Of a stretch of 64,000 nucleotides of DNA, positions 1 to 11,700 are shown in pieces. The stretch lies in NCBI GenBank assembly GCA_002189035.1, contig NEEC01000012.1, positions 3,224,001-3,288,000 of the forward strand. Direction: 5' to 3'. Made by a program: the position numbers and the translations under genes. This DNA comes from Utricularia gibba (Eukaryota; Streptophyta; Magnoliopsida; Lamiales; Lentibulariaceae). Each line of letters starts with the position of its first letter. Position 1 is the first letter of the stretch. The notes under the pieces are model-generated. The model did no database searches, was not told the origin of the DNA, and saw nothing but the letters and a program-made list of their open reading frames with translations.

Positions 1-1527
1 AACAACAGCAGCAACAACTCAACTTTTGTGACTAATGAAGCTTTTTATTTGGTGGGGTGGTTACCCTCATCCCGAGGATCTTGATCAGCATCTTCACTAT
101 GTGGTACTCGATGATGCACTGGTAGGAAAGCTTCTTCTTGTTCATGACAGCCCTGGCATCCTGAACGTAGGATAAGGGATCTTGATGCAGGCGCAGCCGC
201 AGAGGAAGCAGGATGAACCCACCATGTTTCCCCATGTCTGCAAGTCTAGAGCTTTCCCATTGTGCATCACTTCGTGTGCGTCCTGTCCAGACACGGAAAA
301 CCCCTCTGAGAATGGCAGAGCAAGCATGAACACAGGTCGTCTAAAAGGATACGAACTTGAACTGTGGCAGATGGTCGCATGTTGAGAGCAGCTACGCCGC
401 GAATGCTCATGGATTCTAAAGAAGACCTGGCTGCCTTCTCTGGTAGAAGAAAGACATGTGGTTATTTCTGTCCCTGAAAAAGATGAACCAATTCCGGTGA
501 CTGCGTGCGTACCAGTTGATGGAGCTGCATTGCAGGAGGTGTGTCTCCTATGAACGTAATGACTGAGGGCGGCGTTGGTTATTCCGAACATCACATCGTT
601 AACAGTCTGAGAATGCGACAGAGAAAGAAAGAAATAAAGAAACAAAGACATGGATAACAGTTAAAGGGGAAGACAGTCAGTCAGCGTACTGTGTTCATTG
701 AATTCTTGATTAGCTTTACATCGTCCAAGTTGAGGACTTTGTGGACGAATCTCTTTGGGGAATGCTCGATTCCTTTGTCTCCTTTGATGGGATTCCAGTC
801 TTTCAGAATGAACACAGTAGCGACGAATTCCAGAGTATCCACCAAAGTGTAATGAACCATCAAGAAAAACCTCCAGATGACAGAAAAAAGCAAGTTGAGG
901 AACGCCCTTTTCTTCCCTGACTGAACTGGACGTTTTTTGCTTGCGGGGAGGACGGGGAGAGCTTCAGGGTCGGAGATTCTTCTCCCACAAGCTAAAAGGA
1001 CCGAAATCAGGGAAACCCCATCGCCTATTGAGTGATGGAGCTTCAGCACGGCGGTGGCGGCGGAGTTACTGGTTTTCACATTCAGAAGATAGAGTTCCCA
1101 GAGAGGTTTCGAGAGATCCATTGGAGTCCGCGCCACTTTTGTGATGAATTCGTCTACAAATTTGTCACCCTTTTCGTGTTCAATCTCCGGATCCAAATCC
1201 GGCACCAGCACATGATCGTCGATATTCACCTCCGTCGGCCGCCATGACATCTTATACTTGGCTTCATCCTCGAAAACCTGATAACAAAAACGTTGCAACT
1301 CACTCTGTAAAACAGGGGAAGCACAAAAACAGAGCACCCACTAGGAGACTAGAGAAGCGGGGATGCTTGGCGAGGCTCTGGGAGACGGAATGCTTGACCC
1401 AGTTGACATCCAAGCTGCAACTCAAACCCATGATTGTAATGACGTTGAGATTGAAATTGGGCGTATGCATGAGCCGGGAAAATGGGCTCGCAGGTACACA
1501 TTCCTCTTCTCCTTGAACTGCAACCAT
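1..1527 (-). CDS. WSD1-like wax ester synthase/diacylglycerol acyltransferase, copy A (3' end outside window, one frameshift)
   Basis: Family role: bifunctional wax synthase/DGAT (WES_acyltransf plus DUF1298), which joins fatty alcohols or diacylglycerol to acyl-CoA at the ER for cuticular wax. Exons seen, minus strand: 1342-1527, 690-1277, 513-606, 357-439, 65-282; the rest lies left of the window. The catalytic HHxxxDG motif is present as HHSIGDG in exon 2. The start at 1527 (MVAVQGEEE) is chosen because SPFSRLMHTPNFNLN follows directly, as in copy B; an upstream in-frame ATG at 1552 is possible. In exon 5 the frame breaks near 217-220: WGNMVG is followed one frame over by FILLPLRLRLHQDPLSYV, so one base is missing in a GGG run. 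It is the tandem paralogue of the next gene, with matching intron positions. Pseudogene or assembly error cannot be separated from sequence alone. Confidence 0.85.
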
Positions 1528-2123
1528 CTTATCTGCCTTTGAGTCTGATATGCATATAAGCAACAGCAGGAGCAGCAGCAGCAGAAGAAGAAGAAGAAGA
1601 GGCGACCAGTGGTTATGTGGTTGGTTGGTGGACTTGCAGAAACTTTCAAACCCAGAAGTACAGTCTGATCGGAAAAGTGAAGTTATGGGCTTTCATTATC
1701 CATCACCATCTTCTCCATGCTACATGCACCACCTCAGTCTTTTAAAAAGGAAGGTTAAGATAATGATTCTTATGGATACAAAAAGGAAAGAAAAACGTGA
1801 ATGAATTGGGATTGGAGAAGCAGCCAAATGGATGGAAAATAACAGGCCTGGGATTAGTCTCCTCCTCCTCCTTGTGACTGCCATTAATGATGCCGCATGC
1901 TTTGTAGGAGAAGACGATGGAGTTTCGATTTGGAATTGAATGCTGTGGACATGACGGTAGGTAGCCATTTGGCGTCTACAGAGTTACAGATCAAGAGCAC
2001 GTGCCTACCGGAGAGTGCCAGAAAACTGGAGCATGCGGTGGAGGTTCACATTACAGATGGACGAAAAAGGAAAGAACAGGGGAACTATGCACACAACTAC
2101 TGCAACTGGTGACCTTTATATCA

Positions 2124-4260
2124 TCAACTCCCATCTGGTTTGCTCACCCCGTCGCCGCCGCTCATGCTCTTCACGACGGCCTCCTTTATAATTCGAAGGG
2201 AGTTCTGAAAATCCTCGCAGAGCTGATGAGGGTCAGGTATCACCGCCTCATCAATCGCCAGGAACACTATCAGCTTCTTCGCGTAGCTTTGGAAGTGGAT
2301 CACCAGTGGCTGAAAGCAACAATAAGAAAACAGAGACATGTGCATGGAACTGGTAACTGCCATTATTATGGAGGAGGAGGTACTCACCAGTGGGATTCCG
2401 GTGACCGTCGGTGCGAGGTAGGTGAGAGGATGTCCCAAGAAACTGATCTCATGCATCGGCCCGATCACGCTCGAAATCCCAAAGGTAATGTTTGATACAA
2501 ACATGTTCAGTAAAAGAGCTCCAGCCTGAAAGCACAGCGTAGTACCATGAAACAGTGTTGTAGCAGATTATCGACAGAAAGCAGATGGACACTCACGTTC
2601 ACTCCAAACAGGTAGATGACGAGCTTCATGAAGTAGTACTGGACGTGAGTTTGGAAGGAGAGCTTCTTCCTGTTCATCACAGCCTGCGCATCACGTATGT
2701 ACGACAGGGGGTCTTCTCTGGTGCACAGCTTCATTGGAAGTATGACGAAGCTCACTATGTTTCCCCACATCTTCACGTCGGCCATCTTTTTCTCCTTGCG
2801 TATCACCTCGTACGTATCCTGCCCACAACCAGAAACACAATGTCGAATGAAAAGAATCGTCTGAGATGGTACGGACTCGTCGGCGGTTTCTACTTCAACC
2901 GTAGGGGATGGCCGGAGATTGAACGGCGCAAGAGCCCGTATGCGAAGCTCTCTGAGGGGATGATGCTTCCTCTTCTGCTTCACATTTGCACCATTTTCTT
3001 CTTTCGTCCCACTGTCTCGGGTGCTACAAGAAACAATACAGGTAATAAGCACAATAAGATGTCCATTTTCTTCTTGCTCTAAAACAAAAACAGAAATCAA
3101 ATTTCATACTTAATTATACTATTAAAATTTCTAAAAATATAATCATTTTTATTATAAAAATAGCCCATTAAATAAATGCATGTGAAAAAGGTGATTAGTG
3201 AACGCCCTGGTTTTAGTAGAAGAGGAAGAAGAAGCCACGTCACCACATGTTCTTCTCTGGAGATAACTGGCGAGGGCCGCCTGAGTGATTCCGAGGAACA
3301 CGTCGTTAACTGTCTGAAAACATCAAGAAAGAGTGGGTTCGAGATCAGTTTCAGTATTTTGAGCGGAGGAGTAGAAGAAAGTACCGCTTTCAGGGCATTC
3401 TTAATCAGCTTAACGTCGTCGAAATCGAGGATACGGTGGACGTACGTCCTCGGGGAGTTTAGCTGCCGCATCCTCGCCGACGAGGCGTTGATCGGAGTGG
3501 CGGAGTCTTTTAAAAATACAAGTGTAGCCACGAACTCTACTGTGTCCCTTATCGTATAGTACGCGATCGAAAGCATTCTCCAAATGATGGTGATCATAAA
3601 TGAACATATTCCCTTGTCACGGTTACTCTTCTTGCTTCGCCGTTGAACTGTCGTGGGGAGAACCGGCAGAGCTTCGGGGTCGGAGAGTTTCCTGCCACAC
3701 GCTAAGAGAATCGACATGAGGGATACGCCGTCGCCGACAGAGTGGTGGATCTTGAACACGGCGGTGGCGGTAGAGTTGCTGGTTTTCACGTTCAGAATGT
3801 GGAGTTCCCATAAGGGCTTGGAGTGATCCATCGGGATATGCCCGATGCTCGATATGAACCCCGCCACGAACCCATCCCCTCGATCGGCCTCCGCCTCCAA
3901 ATCCAAATCCGGCACCAAGACATGCTCCTCGATGTTGGGTTTAGTCGGCTTCCACGACATTTTGAACCGCATCTCATCCTCCAAAACCTAACCCCACCAG
4001 GCGCAGAACGCCACCATGCTCGTCGAGGTTAGGTCTAGAACTTGAACTCAATTCAGAATTGCAGCAATATACATACTCACAAGGATGCTTGAGAAGCGAG
4101 GGTGCTTAAGCAAGGTTTGGGCGGCGACATGCTTGACAAACGCGACGTCGAGTGGAGTGCTGAAACCCATAACGACGATGATGCAGAGATTGAAATTGGG
4201 TGTATGCATCAGCCGTGAAAAGGGGCTTGCATTCTGCACTTCCTCATTCCCGTCGGCCAT
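2124..4260 (-). CDS. WSD1-like wax ester synthase/diacylglycerol acyltransferase, copy B (intact)
   Basis: Seven exons, minus strand: 4081-4260, 3385-3987, 3204-3313, 2894-3023, 2597-2818, 2388-2525, 2124-2309. They total 1,569 bp, or 522 residues, normal for plant WSD proteins. The acyltransferase motif HHSVGDG lies in exon 2; the C-terminal DUF1298 part carries GHPLTYLAPTV and VIHFQSYAKKL. The start MADGNEE at 4260 fits a TATA box about 50 bp upstream; an in-frame ATG at 4275 is the alternative. The exon 3/4 junction is the least certain, since its donor is weak. Expected product: an ER acyltransferase making wax esters or triacylglycerol for the surface lipid layer. Copy A lies immediately downstream in the same direction, a tandem duplication, and only copy B is intact as given. 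Confidence 0.88.
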
Positions 4261-4308
4261 TCTCAGTCTATGCACCGGAGTTGGTCAGCCCGCCACCGCC
4301 TGATACCG

Positions 4309-4315
4309 TTATATA
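4309..4315 (-). promoter_or_regulatory. TATA box of WSD copy B
   Basis: TATATAA on the minus strand, about 50 bp upstream of the chosen ATG at 4260. The spacing suits a short 5' leader. Confidence 0.5.
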
Positions 4316-4319
4316 GGCG

Positions 4320-7300
4320 CCCCTTTCACCTAACAACAAGTTGCACCAGTGCCAATATGGTTTATTTGTAGTAATGTCTTCAATGATGTGAACTAGAAAA
4401 CTGTGATTGGTGGTTTCATCCCTGATTTGTGCATGATAATTTTTCGAAATTGCTTCTCTAAAATTGATTTTAGATGTGCATACTAAAGTGATCGACTGGC
4501 TTTCCCTATTCAATATGCTTCTCCTACCCAGAATTTATTGAGAACTCGCTCAGTGTTAAATGTGATGGAAGACCACTCGGGGATGGTCGTACTGTCTTCG
4601 ATGAAGCAGTTGTCTTTTTCACCGAGAAACGAGTTCCGGGGTCACCTTGAAGGCCAATGATCCACTCCCAAATCCACTTTCTCTCCCTTTCACTTGTTAT
4701 AACGGCTTCACGGTTTACTGCGTTGCCGCCAGGTCGTCTTCTCCGGCGGGCCTTGATTTCACGTAAAACCCAGTGCCCAATTCTTGCACAGAATGTCACA
4801 CTACGGACATTCGGAACCACCAGATTCCTTATTATTGCATAATGAAACCGACAAAAATTTCTCCTTTAAAAGACGATTCAGGGTGGAGTTGCTATCTGTC
4901 TTCATATCTTCCTCCATCACTGGAACATGTTCAGCCGAATAGCCCCAATATCAAGTCCTATCCTGTCAAATCCAGACATGGAGTTGTGGTATTGAGTGTT
5001 CACAAGATGGCATCATCAGAATGGTCATCATTTCAAGAGAGGGATACTCGGTGTTTTTCTCATCTCCATAACCAAAAGTCCATTATTTCAACATGCTGCC
5101 TGATAAAATCAGCCCACATTCGTTCCACAGTCGATCTGGGCGACCCATCCGCCCGATGTCTAGTTAAGAAACACAGCAACCATCAGTATTGATTTGATTG
5201 CACAAGGAATCAGAGGCGACGGTGGCGACGGCGTGCTCTGAATCCGATGCCCGCGCCGTCGCCATGGGATACATAGAAGATATCCAGAGATGGAGGCGAA
5301 TGATGCGAGCAGTTTAAAGTCAGGTGCCTAATCCCCATATCAGCAGCAGCAGCATCATGGAGCGAGCACATGGTTAGTTGCCCAAGCTGATGCATCACTC
5401 GCTTTACCCCGCCCCATTCGGAAATGAATCTTTTGATAAACATTTGTGTCCACGAGCAAATGTCCAAACGATTCCGTTTTTGTGTTTTAAATTTCAAACA
5501 GATGACATTGACACTGTCCCTCCCTCCCACCAAATAATTTTCACCCATCCAAAATCTAAAATATTGCAACTACCTACCCCAAAAGATAAGACTGGACACA
5601 AAGAAGAGACAAGTAATTAATATTTGATCATCAAATAATACCATATCTAAAAATTGAAATAATAAATACAAAATATTGTACATTAATAATAACCAATTAA
5701 ACTTTATCTTTTCAAATATGATCTAATGTGTTTTATATATTTCAATGTATTCACTCACTTATCAAATACTGAGTTTCAATAAGTTGCATTCAAACTAAAG
5801 CAATAACATAATAAAAGAAGAACGAACGTATTGTATTTGATATCATTATCAAGGTGAAATGATCATCTAAATAGCTTTTTTTCTAGAGCTTCACGATCAA
5901 TAATTTTAGAATCAATCTAAATTCTTACGATTTTACGTTTAATGTCATTTCCATACGAAAGAGTAAGTATGGTACATTACTTGATTTCTCAGCCGCCCGA
6001 TGGCAGTTCGATTTGGATTCCCTTTTAGACAGGGAGAAAAACACTTGACACTTCTCCTGTCGCCCCCATGCCTCGCTCCCCTCCATTTCTGATGCTTTAT
6101 TTCTCATAAACGGGAATCACTCTTCACCTAATCAAGCATATGCTCCGACATAACCAACCCACCAAATCATATTATGTAACAAGAAAATAAATTGCATCGC
6201 ATATGGATTACATCCTTCGTTATTCGAATCGGATTTGGGTTTGAATTATATGATTCAACTTAGTATTATATCGATTTTGCACTAATAGTTGTAACCACCA
6301 TTTGATCCATTTACTGTTTAATTAAATTACGATGAAATTTTTTATATATTTTTAAATAGTTTTATCAGCTCAATATATTCAATTAATTTCTTATTAAACT
6401 ATTAATAGTAAATTTTTTCCGATAATATCTCTGCTTTTACCTAAATGATATAATTAGTCACGAAAAACGTAATTTAAATCATATTCCGCACATTTACCCT
6501 CGTGGTCGCGGCGATATTGATTTATGTTTTTATTTTTTGGTTTCAAACAAACACCTCCTTTTCATTTCTGTGGTGTGAGACACATTCCACGTGGCACACA
6601 CATGATGGGTGTGGCGTTCGTTCGTACAACCATGAGTTGTAAGATTTGACCAAATATCGGTGCTGGAATTTATCATATAAAATAATAAATTATTTTCGTG
6701 GTGCTCATGTTTTGTTACATGAATATTAACACGTAATTAATTATATTTTCTTTTCTATTTTTTGTTGCTGATCTTGAAAGATGACGTGTCCGTGGATGAA
6801 TGATTGTTGGCTACCAACTGCGTGGTGTCTTAAATCCCAACTTCTCTATTATTATTCAACCATTTTTAAATTCTCTCAACTTAATTCTTGATCCCACAAA
6901 ACTATTCATTTAATTTAAAATATGATTTGGATAAATTTATATTTTACACATATATTTATTGAAAACAAATTAAAAAAATATGGGTTTATGTTAAATCCAT
7001 CTACCAAACGCATTTCAAATTTAAAATTTTCAATTATGTTTTATCTTATAAGTAAATTCCCAAACAATTTACCACCCCATTCTAAAGATTTGTGTTATTT
7101 CTATTTTATAACTGAAATGAATAATGTAGCAATGGGGAGTGGTTGGACATGAATTTAAGTGGTTGGTACAACAACAAATTGCCATGCCATCATCACATGT
7201 ATGTGCATACCACATCACATCCCCTCACTAAAATAATAAGATCATAATTTAGAAAATTGCTCATCTTTTTCACACATGGGTAAAAAAAATATTAATTTTT

Positions 7301-7705
7301 GTTGATTTAGTGGATGTTAGGGAAATTGGAGATAACTACTCTTCCAAATATATCATTGATTGATGTACTTGAATCGATTAATCGACGAATCGAATGGATT
7401 AGTCCGAATTTTAGACTTCTAATCTATCAACGAAAGATAATGTAGCATTTTTCTATAAAGATACACATTAGGAAAGAAAATTTAAAAATAATACACTTGT
7501 TGGATAGTGAAATAGAGACAAATGGATAATCATCCAATAAAAAAAGTATCAAAATTGCTCCTTTTTTAAAAAAAATATTTGCGCAAATAGATTTTTCTTT
7601 CTAAAAGAATCACATGCTTTAAAACTGAAAAAGAAAAAAAAAAACTCGACCACAAGGTGATTCTTACCAGGAATATCTTTGGTGTTAGTAGATATTTACA
7701 GGATG
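4320..7705. other. Intergenic spacer without a supported gene
   Basis: From 4500 to 5300 there are open frames on both strands (up to 139 codons), but none resembles a family I know and none has flanking splice sites that build a gene. From about 5600 to 7700 the sequence is AT-rich with many short A/T runs. The last kilobase should contain the pectinesterase promoter. One perfect G-box is noted separately. Confidence 0.6.
6588..6593. promoter_or_regulatory. G-box (CACGTG) upstream of the pectinesterase
   Basis: CCACGTGGCAC around 6587-6597 is a perfect G-box/ABRE-type core, normally bound by bZIP or bHLH factors. It lies about 1.2 kb before the pectinesterase start, so its relevance is uncertain. 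Confidence 0.3.
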
Positions 7706-7709
7706 GTGG

Positions 7710-7716
7710 TATAAAT
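7710..7716 (+). promoter_or_regulatory. Candidate TATA box of the pectinesterase
   Basis: TATAAAT sits about 100 bp upstream of the ATG at 7812. ATGs at 7729 and 7740 are so close to it that they probably lie before or at the transcription start, which favours 7812 or 7830 as the real start. Confidence 0.4.
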
Positions 7717-8210
7717 GCGTCCCATCCCATGGCCATGAGATGATTCACAGGTCTCCTCCCGAGCCGGAGCCAGGGAAAATTCAGACTCCTCAGCTGTGTC
7801 GTGACCTACATATGAGCGGCTGGGGTTCCATGAGGTACGGGCGGCGGTTCACCGGCCATGGCAGGTCGAGTGTCGGTAGGCTCCTGCGTATGGTGATTGT
7901 GATAGCGGTGGTAATGGCGCTGTCCCCGACGGCTGCGGTGGCGGACGGGGTTCTTGAGGGAGTCAGGCGGTTTGTGGCCGTACTCGTTTCCCGGAACTGT
8001 GTCTTGAATCGCTCTCGGAGTCGGCCGCGGCTGTCCCCGGCGGGGATCCGGTACACATGTCCGTGAACTTCACGCTTCAGAGATTTGGGCAGGCGCTGTA
8101 CGCGGCTTCTGATATTAGCAACGACTTTGAGATGGATGAGAAGGTCAGGGCTGCCTACGAGGACTGCCTTGAGCTCCTCGACCACTCCGTGGAACTACTC
8201 TCGCGATCTC

Positions 8211-8215
8211 TCTCC
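8211..8215. repeat. Target site duplication, left copy (TCTCC)
   Basis: TCTCC directly precedes the TG of the 5' LTR and recurs right after the CA of the 3' LTR, the 5-bp duplication expected from a Copia integrase. Confidence 0.95.
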
Positions 8216-8605
8216 TGATGTCGAGTGAGGACGAATATGAGATAAACCAGCAGCAAACTGTGAGAAATGTGGAGGACCCAGAACAGGAAAATACGAATGT
8301 GTTGAGAGATAACGGGAGGAAGAAGAAGAAGATCTGTCAGCAACTCGGACTGATTATACTGGACAGCAAGATCAGAAGATGGGCCACCAACAAAGATCTT
8401 GCTACTCATCCACTTCAAGAAAATGGCCCAACATGATGATATGGCCCAACGTGCTGAAGTCAATATTGTTGGAAGTCGTAGTGAGCAACGGCTAATCCCT
8501 AGAAGTAGGCGACCGTTGCTAAAGAACTATAAATATGTGTACTCTTGCATAACATTAAAATATATCTGTTCTACAACCCTCACACATCGATATAAACTGC
8601 TATCA
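8216..8605 (+). repeat. 5' long terminal repeat of the Copia element
   Basis: 390 bp, TG...CA ends with a 4-bp inverted terminus (TGAT/ATCA). A TATAAAT motif at 8528-8534 is a plausible core promoter. One mismatch to the 3' LTR was seen. Confidence 0.95.
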
Positions 8606-8622
8606 TGGTGAACCCGACGTGA
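8606..8622 (+). other. Primer-binding site
   Basis: TGGTGAACCCGACGTGA begins directly at the LTR end. The leading TGG pairs with a tRNA CCA end. It is not the initiator-Met type (TGGTATCAGAGC) common in plant Copia elements; I have not assigned the tRNA. Confidence 0.75.
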
Positions 8623-8737
8623 AACAAGCAGCTCAACATTGCTATCCTTCCAAACACGGTTTGCCACTCAAACACTACATCTAAAGGCTTCTTACCTTAC
8701 TCTATATTCTATCGCAGGTTCTCAAAAGAGTGTCATC

Positions 8738-11700
8738 ATGTCTGTAACAAACATATTACCTCCCATTTTTGACGGAAAGGAATACGATATTTGGGCGCCA
8801 AAAATGGAGATATATCTCCAACTTCATGGGCTCTGGAAAATAATAGCCACTGATCCAGTTTTTGAAGGAACACCTGAAGAAAAAACTGCAGCTGAAAAAG
8901 CTTATAGAGACAAAGAAATTCAGGCTGCAGCTGTGCTAGCCACAGCAGTGGTTGGAGATGCTTACAGGTGTATAACTCGAAGGTCTCCAAGAGAGGCGTG
9001 GCTTATGCTCGAGAAAACCTTTGAAGAAACAAAGGAAGACAAGCACAGGGAGATACAGAAACTATGGAATGAAGTTTACAACTTCAAAATTAGAGATGGC
9101 GAGGTAGCCACCAATGCAGAACAACTTCTCAAAAACCTGGAAAAACTAAAGCGCCTTGGAGAAGAAGTTGACTCCCGTGAAGAGCGCAAGCTTAAGGCCA
9201 GGATCATTCATAGTGCTCCGGCAGATTATGATGCTGTCGTTGAATCCTTGGAAGCAACCGGATTTCTAGAAACTCTGAGTCTGCAGCAACTGCTCCAACA
9301 CTTCAAAAATGTGGACAGCAGACGTAAATCTCGCAATGAAGAAAATCTATTAGAAGCTGCCTTCAAAGCATCACTTACTATAGCAGGTCCTAAAGGAGAA
9401 AATGGGACACAACAATATTCTGCACCAAGTTTCCTACCTGTCAAGAAAGAGAAAAAGGGGCCACATCCTCCTTGCCCATATTGCGCACAGAAAAACCACA
9501 TTCCAACGAACTGTTTTTGGCATCCTGAGGCTCATTGCGCAATCTGTTCAACCAAAGGCCATGTGGAGCGTGTGTGTCCCACCAAGAAATCATATGCCTC
9601 TACTTATGTTGTTGCTGCATCTTCTGAACATTCAAAAAACAAATCAATTCATGTATCTCCTGATGATTCAAATATGAAAGTGAAGTCTTCAGTTTATATC
9701 TTGTGCAGCAAGACTACTCTCTCTGATTTCACTGATCTACGACACAACACAATCTGGTTCATTGATTGCGCCTGCAGTAATCACTTGACCAACAACAAGT
9801 CTATATTCACAACATATACCCCAATATCAGGAAAAACTCTCACCATTGCTGATGGAACGCTCATTGCAGTTGAAGGTGTTGGATCAATCTGTCTGGAAAC
9901 TGAACAAAAACTCATCAAGATTACTAATGTATTCTATGTACCAAAGGCTTCTCACAACTTACTGAGTGCAGGACAACTAGCAGAATGTGGATATGAGTTG
10001 AATATAGAGAACAATATGTGCTTGTTGAAGGATTATGCTCACAATATTGTACTAAAAGTGCCCATGGTAAATCGCCTCTTTCCAGTTAACTGCATGACAA
10101 CTAATAGTAATTTCTGTCTTGCAGCTGTAAATACCTCTTTCCTATGGCACAAAAGATTAGGTCACTATCATGCAAGCCAACTCAGAACAGCGCAAACCCA
10201 AGGAGTTATACATGGCGTACCTCAATTAAAGGACTGGAATTTCCCGTGCAGTACCTGTCTATTTGGGAAAATGCACAAGAAGCCATTCAAGAATCGTACT
10301 GAAGTATCCGACTCTAAACTACAGCTAGTAGTCTCTGACGTATGCGGACCTATGCATGTTGAGACACCTGGTGGAAAGAAATTCTATGTCCTATTTATTG
10401 ATGACTACACCAAGCATATGTGGGTATATTTTCTTAAGCAAAAGTCTGAAGTGACTAAATACTTCAAGCAGTTCAAGATGATGGCAGAATTACAAAGCAA
10501 TTGTAGAATACTTACTTTGCATTCAGACAATGGCGGGGAATACAAATCATCCGAACTCCGAGACATCTGCAATGCAAGTGGTATAGTTCATCGGTTTACC
10601 GTTCCATATACCCCTCAACAAAATGGTGTTTGTGAAAGGAAAAATCAAACGATTATGAATATGGCTCGTTGCTTGTTATTGGAACACAACTTACCATTGC
10701 GCTTTTGGGAGAAGCTGTTAACACAGCGGTATTCCTATTAAATCGACTTCCCACCAAAGGAATACCTGAAGGAAAAACTCCACATGAACTGTGGTATGGA
10801 AAAGTCCCAGATCTACAGAATCTGAAAATCTTCGGATCCCTCTGCTATGTCCATATATCTAAAGAAAAACGCAGAAAGTTAGAGAATCATGCTCAAATGG
10901 GGGTCTTTATGGGATATTCGGACTCCTCTCAAATTTACAGAATATTTATTCCATCCAAACAATGTATAGAAGTTCAAAGATGTGCTGATGTTGTGGTTGA
11001 AGAAAGTCTGACCTATGACTGGCATAATATCTCTTCTACTCCTGAAAACGAAGCTGAATATTCCAGAGACATGCAACTCCTATTTCCTATCAATGCATCT
11101 GAAAATCTTACTGAAATGCACGAAGAGAATCTTGTCAATGAACTTCCTGAAACTAATACCACTATTACGAATAATTCCAATCTTGTTGGTGCAGAAACAG
11201 AGGACAACAATTATTTCAGACATCACTCAGAAAGGAATCAAGACATGCAAAGTAATGATCATATGCCATATCCTACTTCGTCGCAACAGCCTCAACATGG
11301 AGAAAGCAGAGAATCAGAATATCAATTCTCTTCATTACAAGAACAGGAGGAAAATACATCTCACTTCCAAAACTCTGAGCAAATTATATCTGAAAGACAT
11401 GATAACACAGAAAATATCTCAGAAGATTCAGCAAACAACTACAATTCCTATACACATCACTTTATGCTGCAGTCAGCCGATCATCTCATAGATGAAGAGC
11501 CTGCTAGAGGTTACTGTCCTCTTACTGAAGTCTATGACAGATCGCTTATGATTTGTGAACCTACCTCTCCCTTCGAAGCTCTCAATGATCCTGCATGGAA
11601 AACCTCAATGGATAATGAGTTACAGGCCATAGCAGAGCATCAAGTGTGGACAGCGGTGGATAAACCTCTCAATATTAAACCGTTGGGATTAAAATGGATT

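Noticed and set aside
4524..5569. Open frames of 98-139 codons on both strands in the first spacer
   Set aside because: No recognisable family, no supporting splice structure and conflicting frames on both strands.
5600..7600. AT-rich spacer as a possible MITE or SINE
   Set aside because: I found no terminal inverted repeat pair, target duplication or tRNA-like head.
7729..7743. Four-codon uORF (MAMR) before the pectinesterase
   Set aside because: It lies about 13 bp after the TATA box, so it is probably not transcribed.
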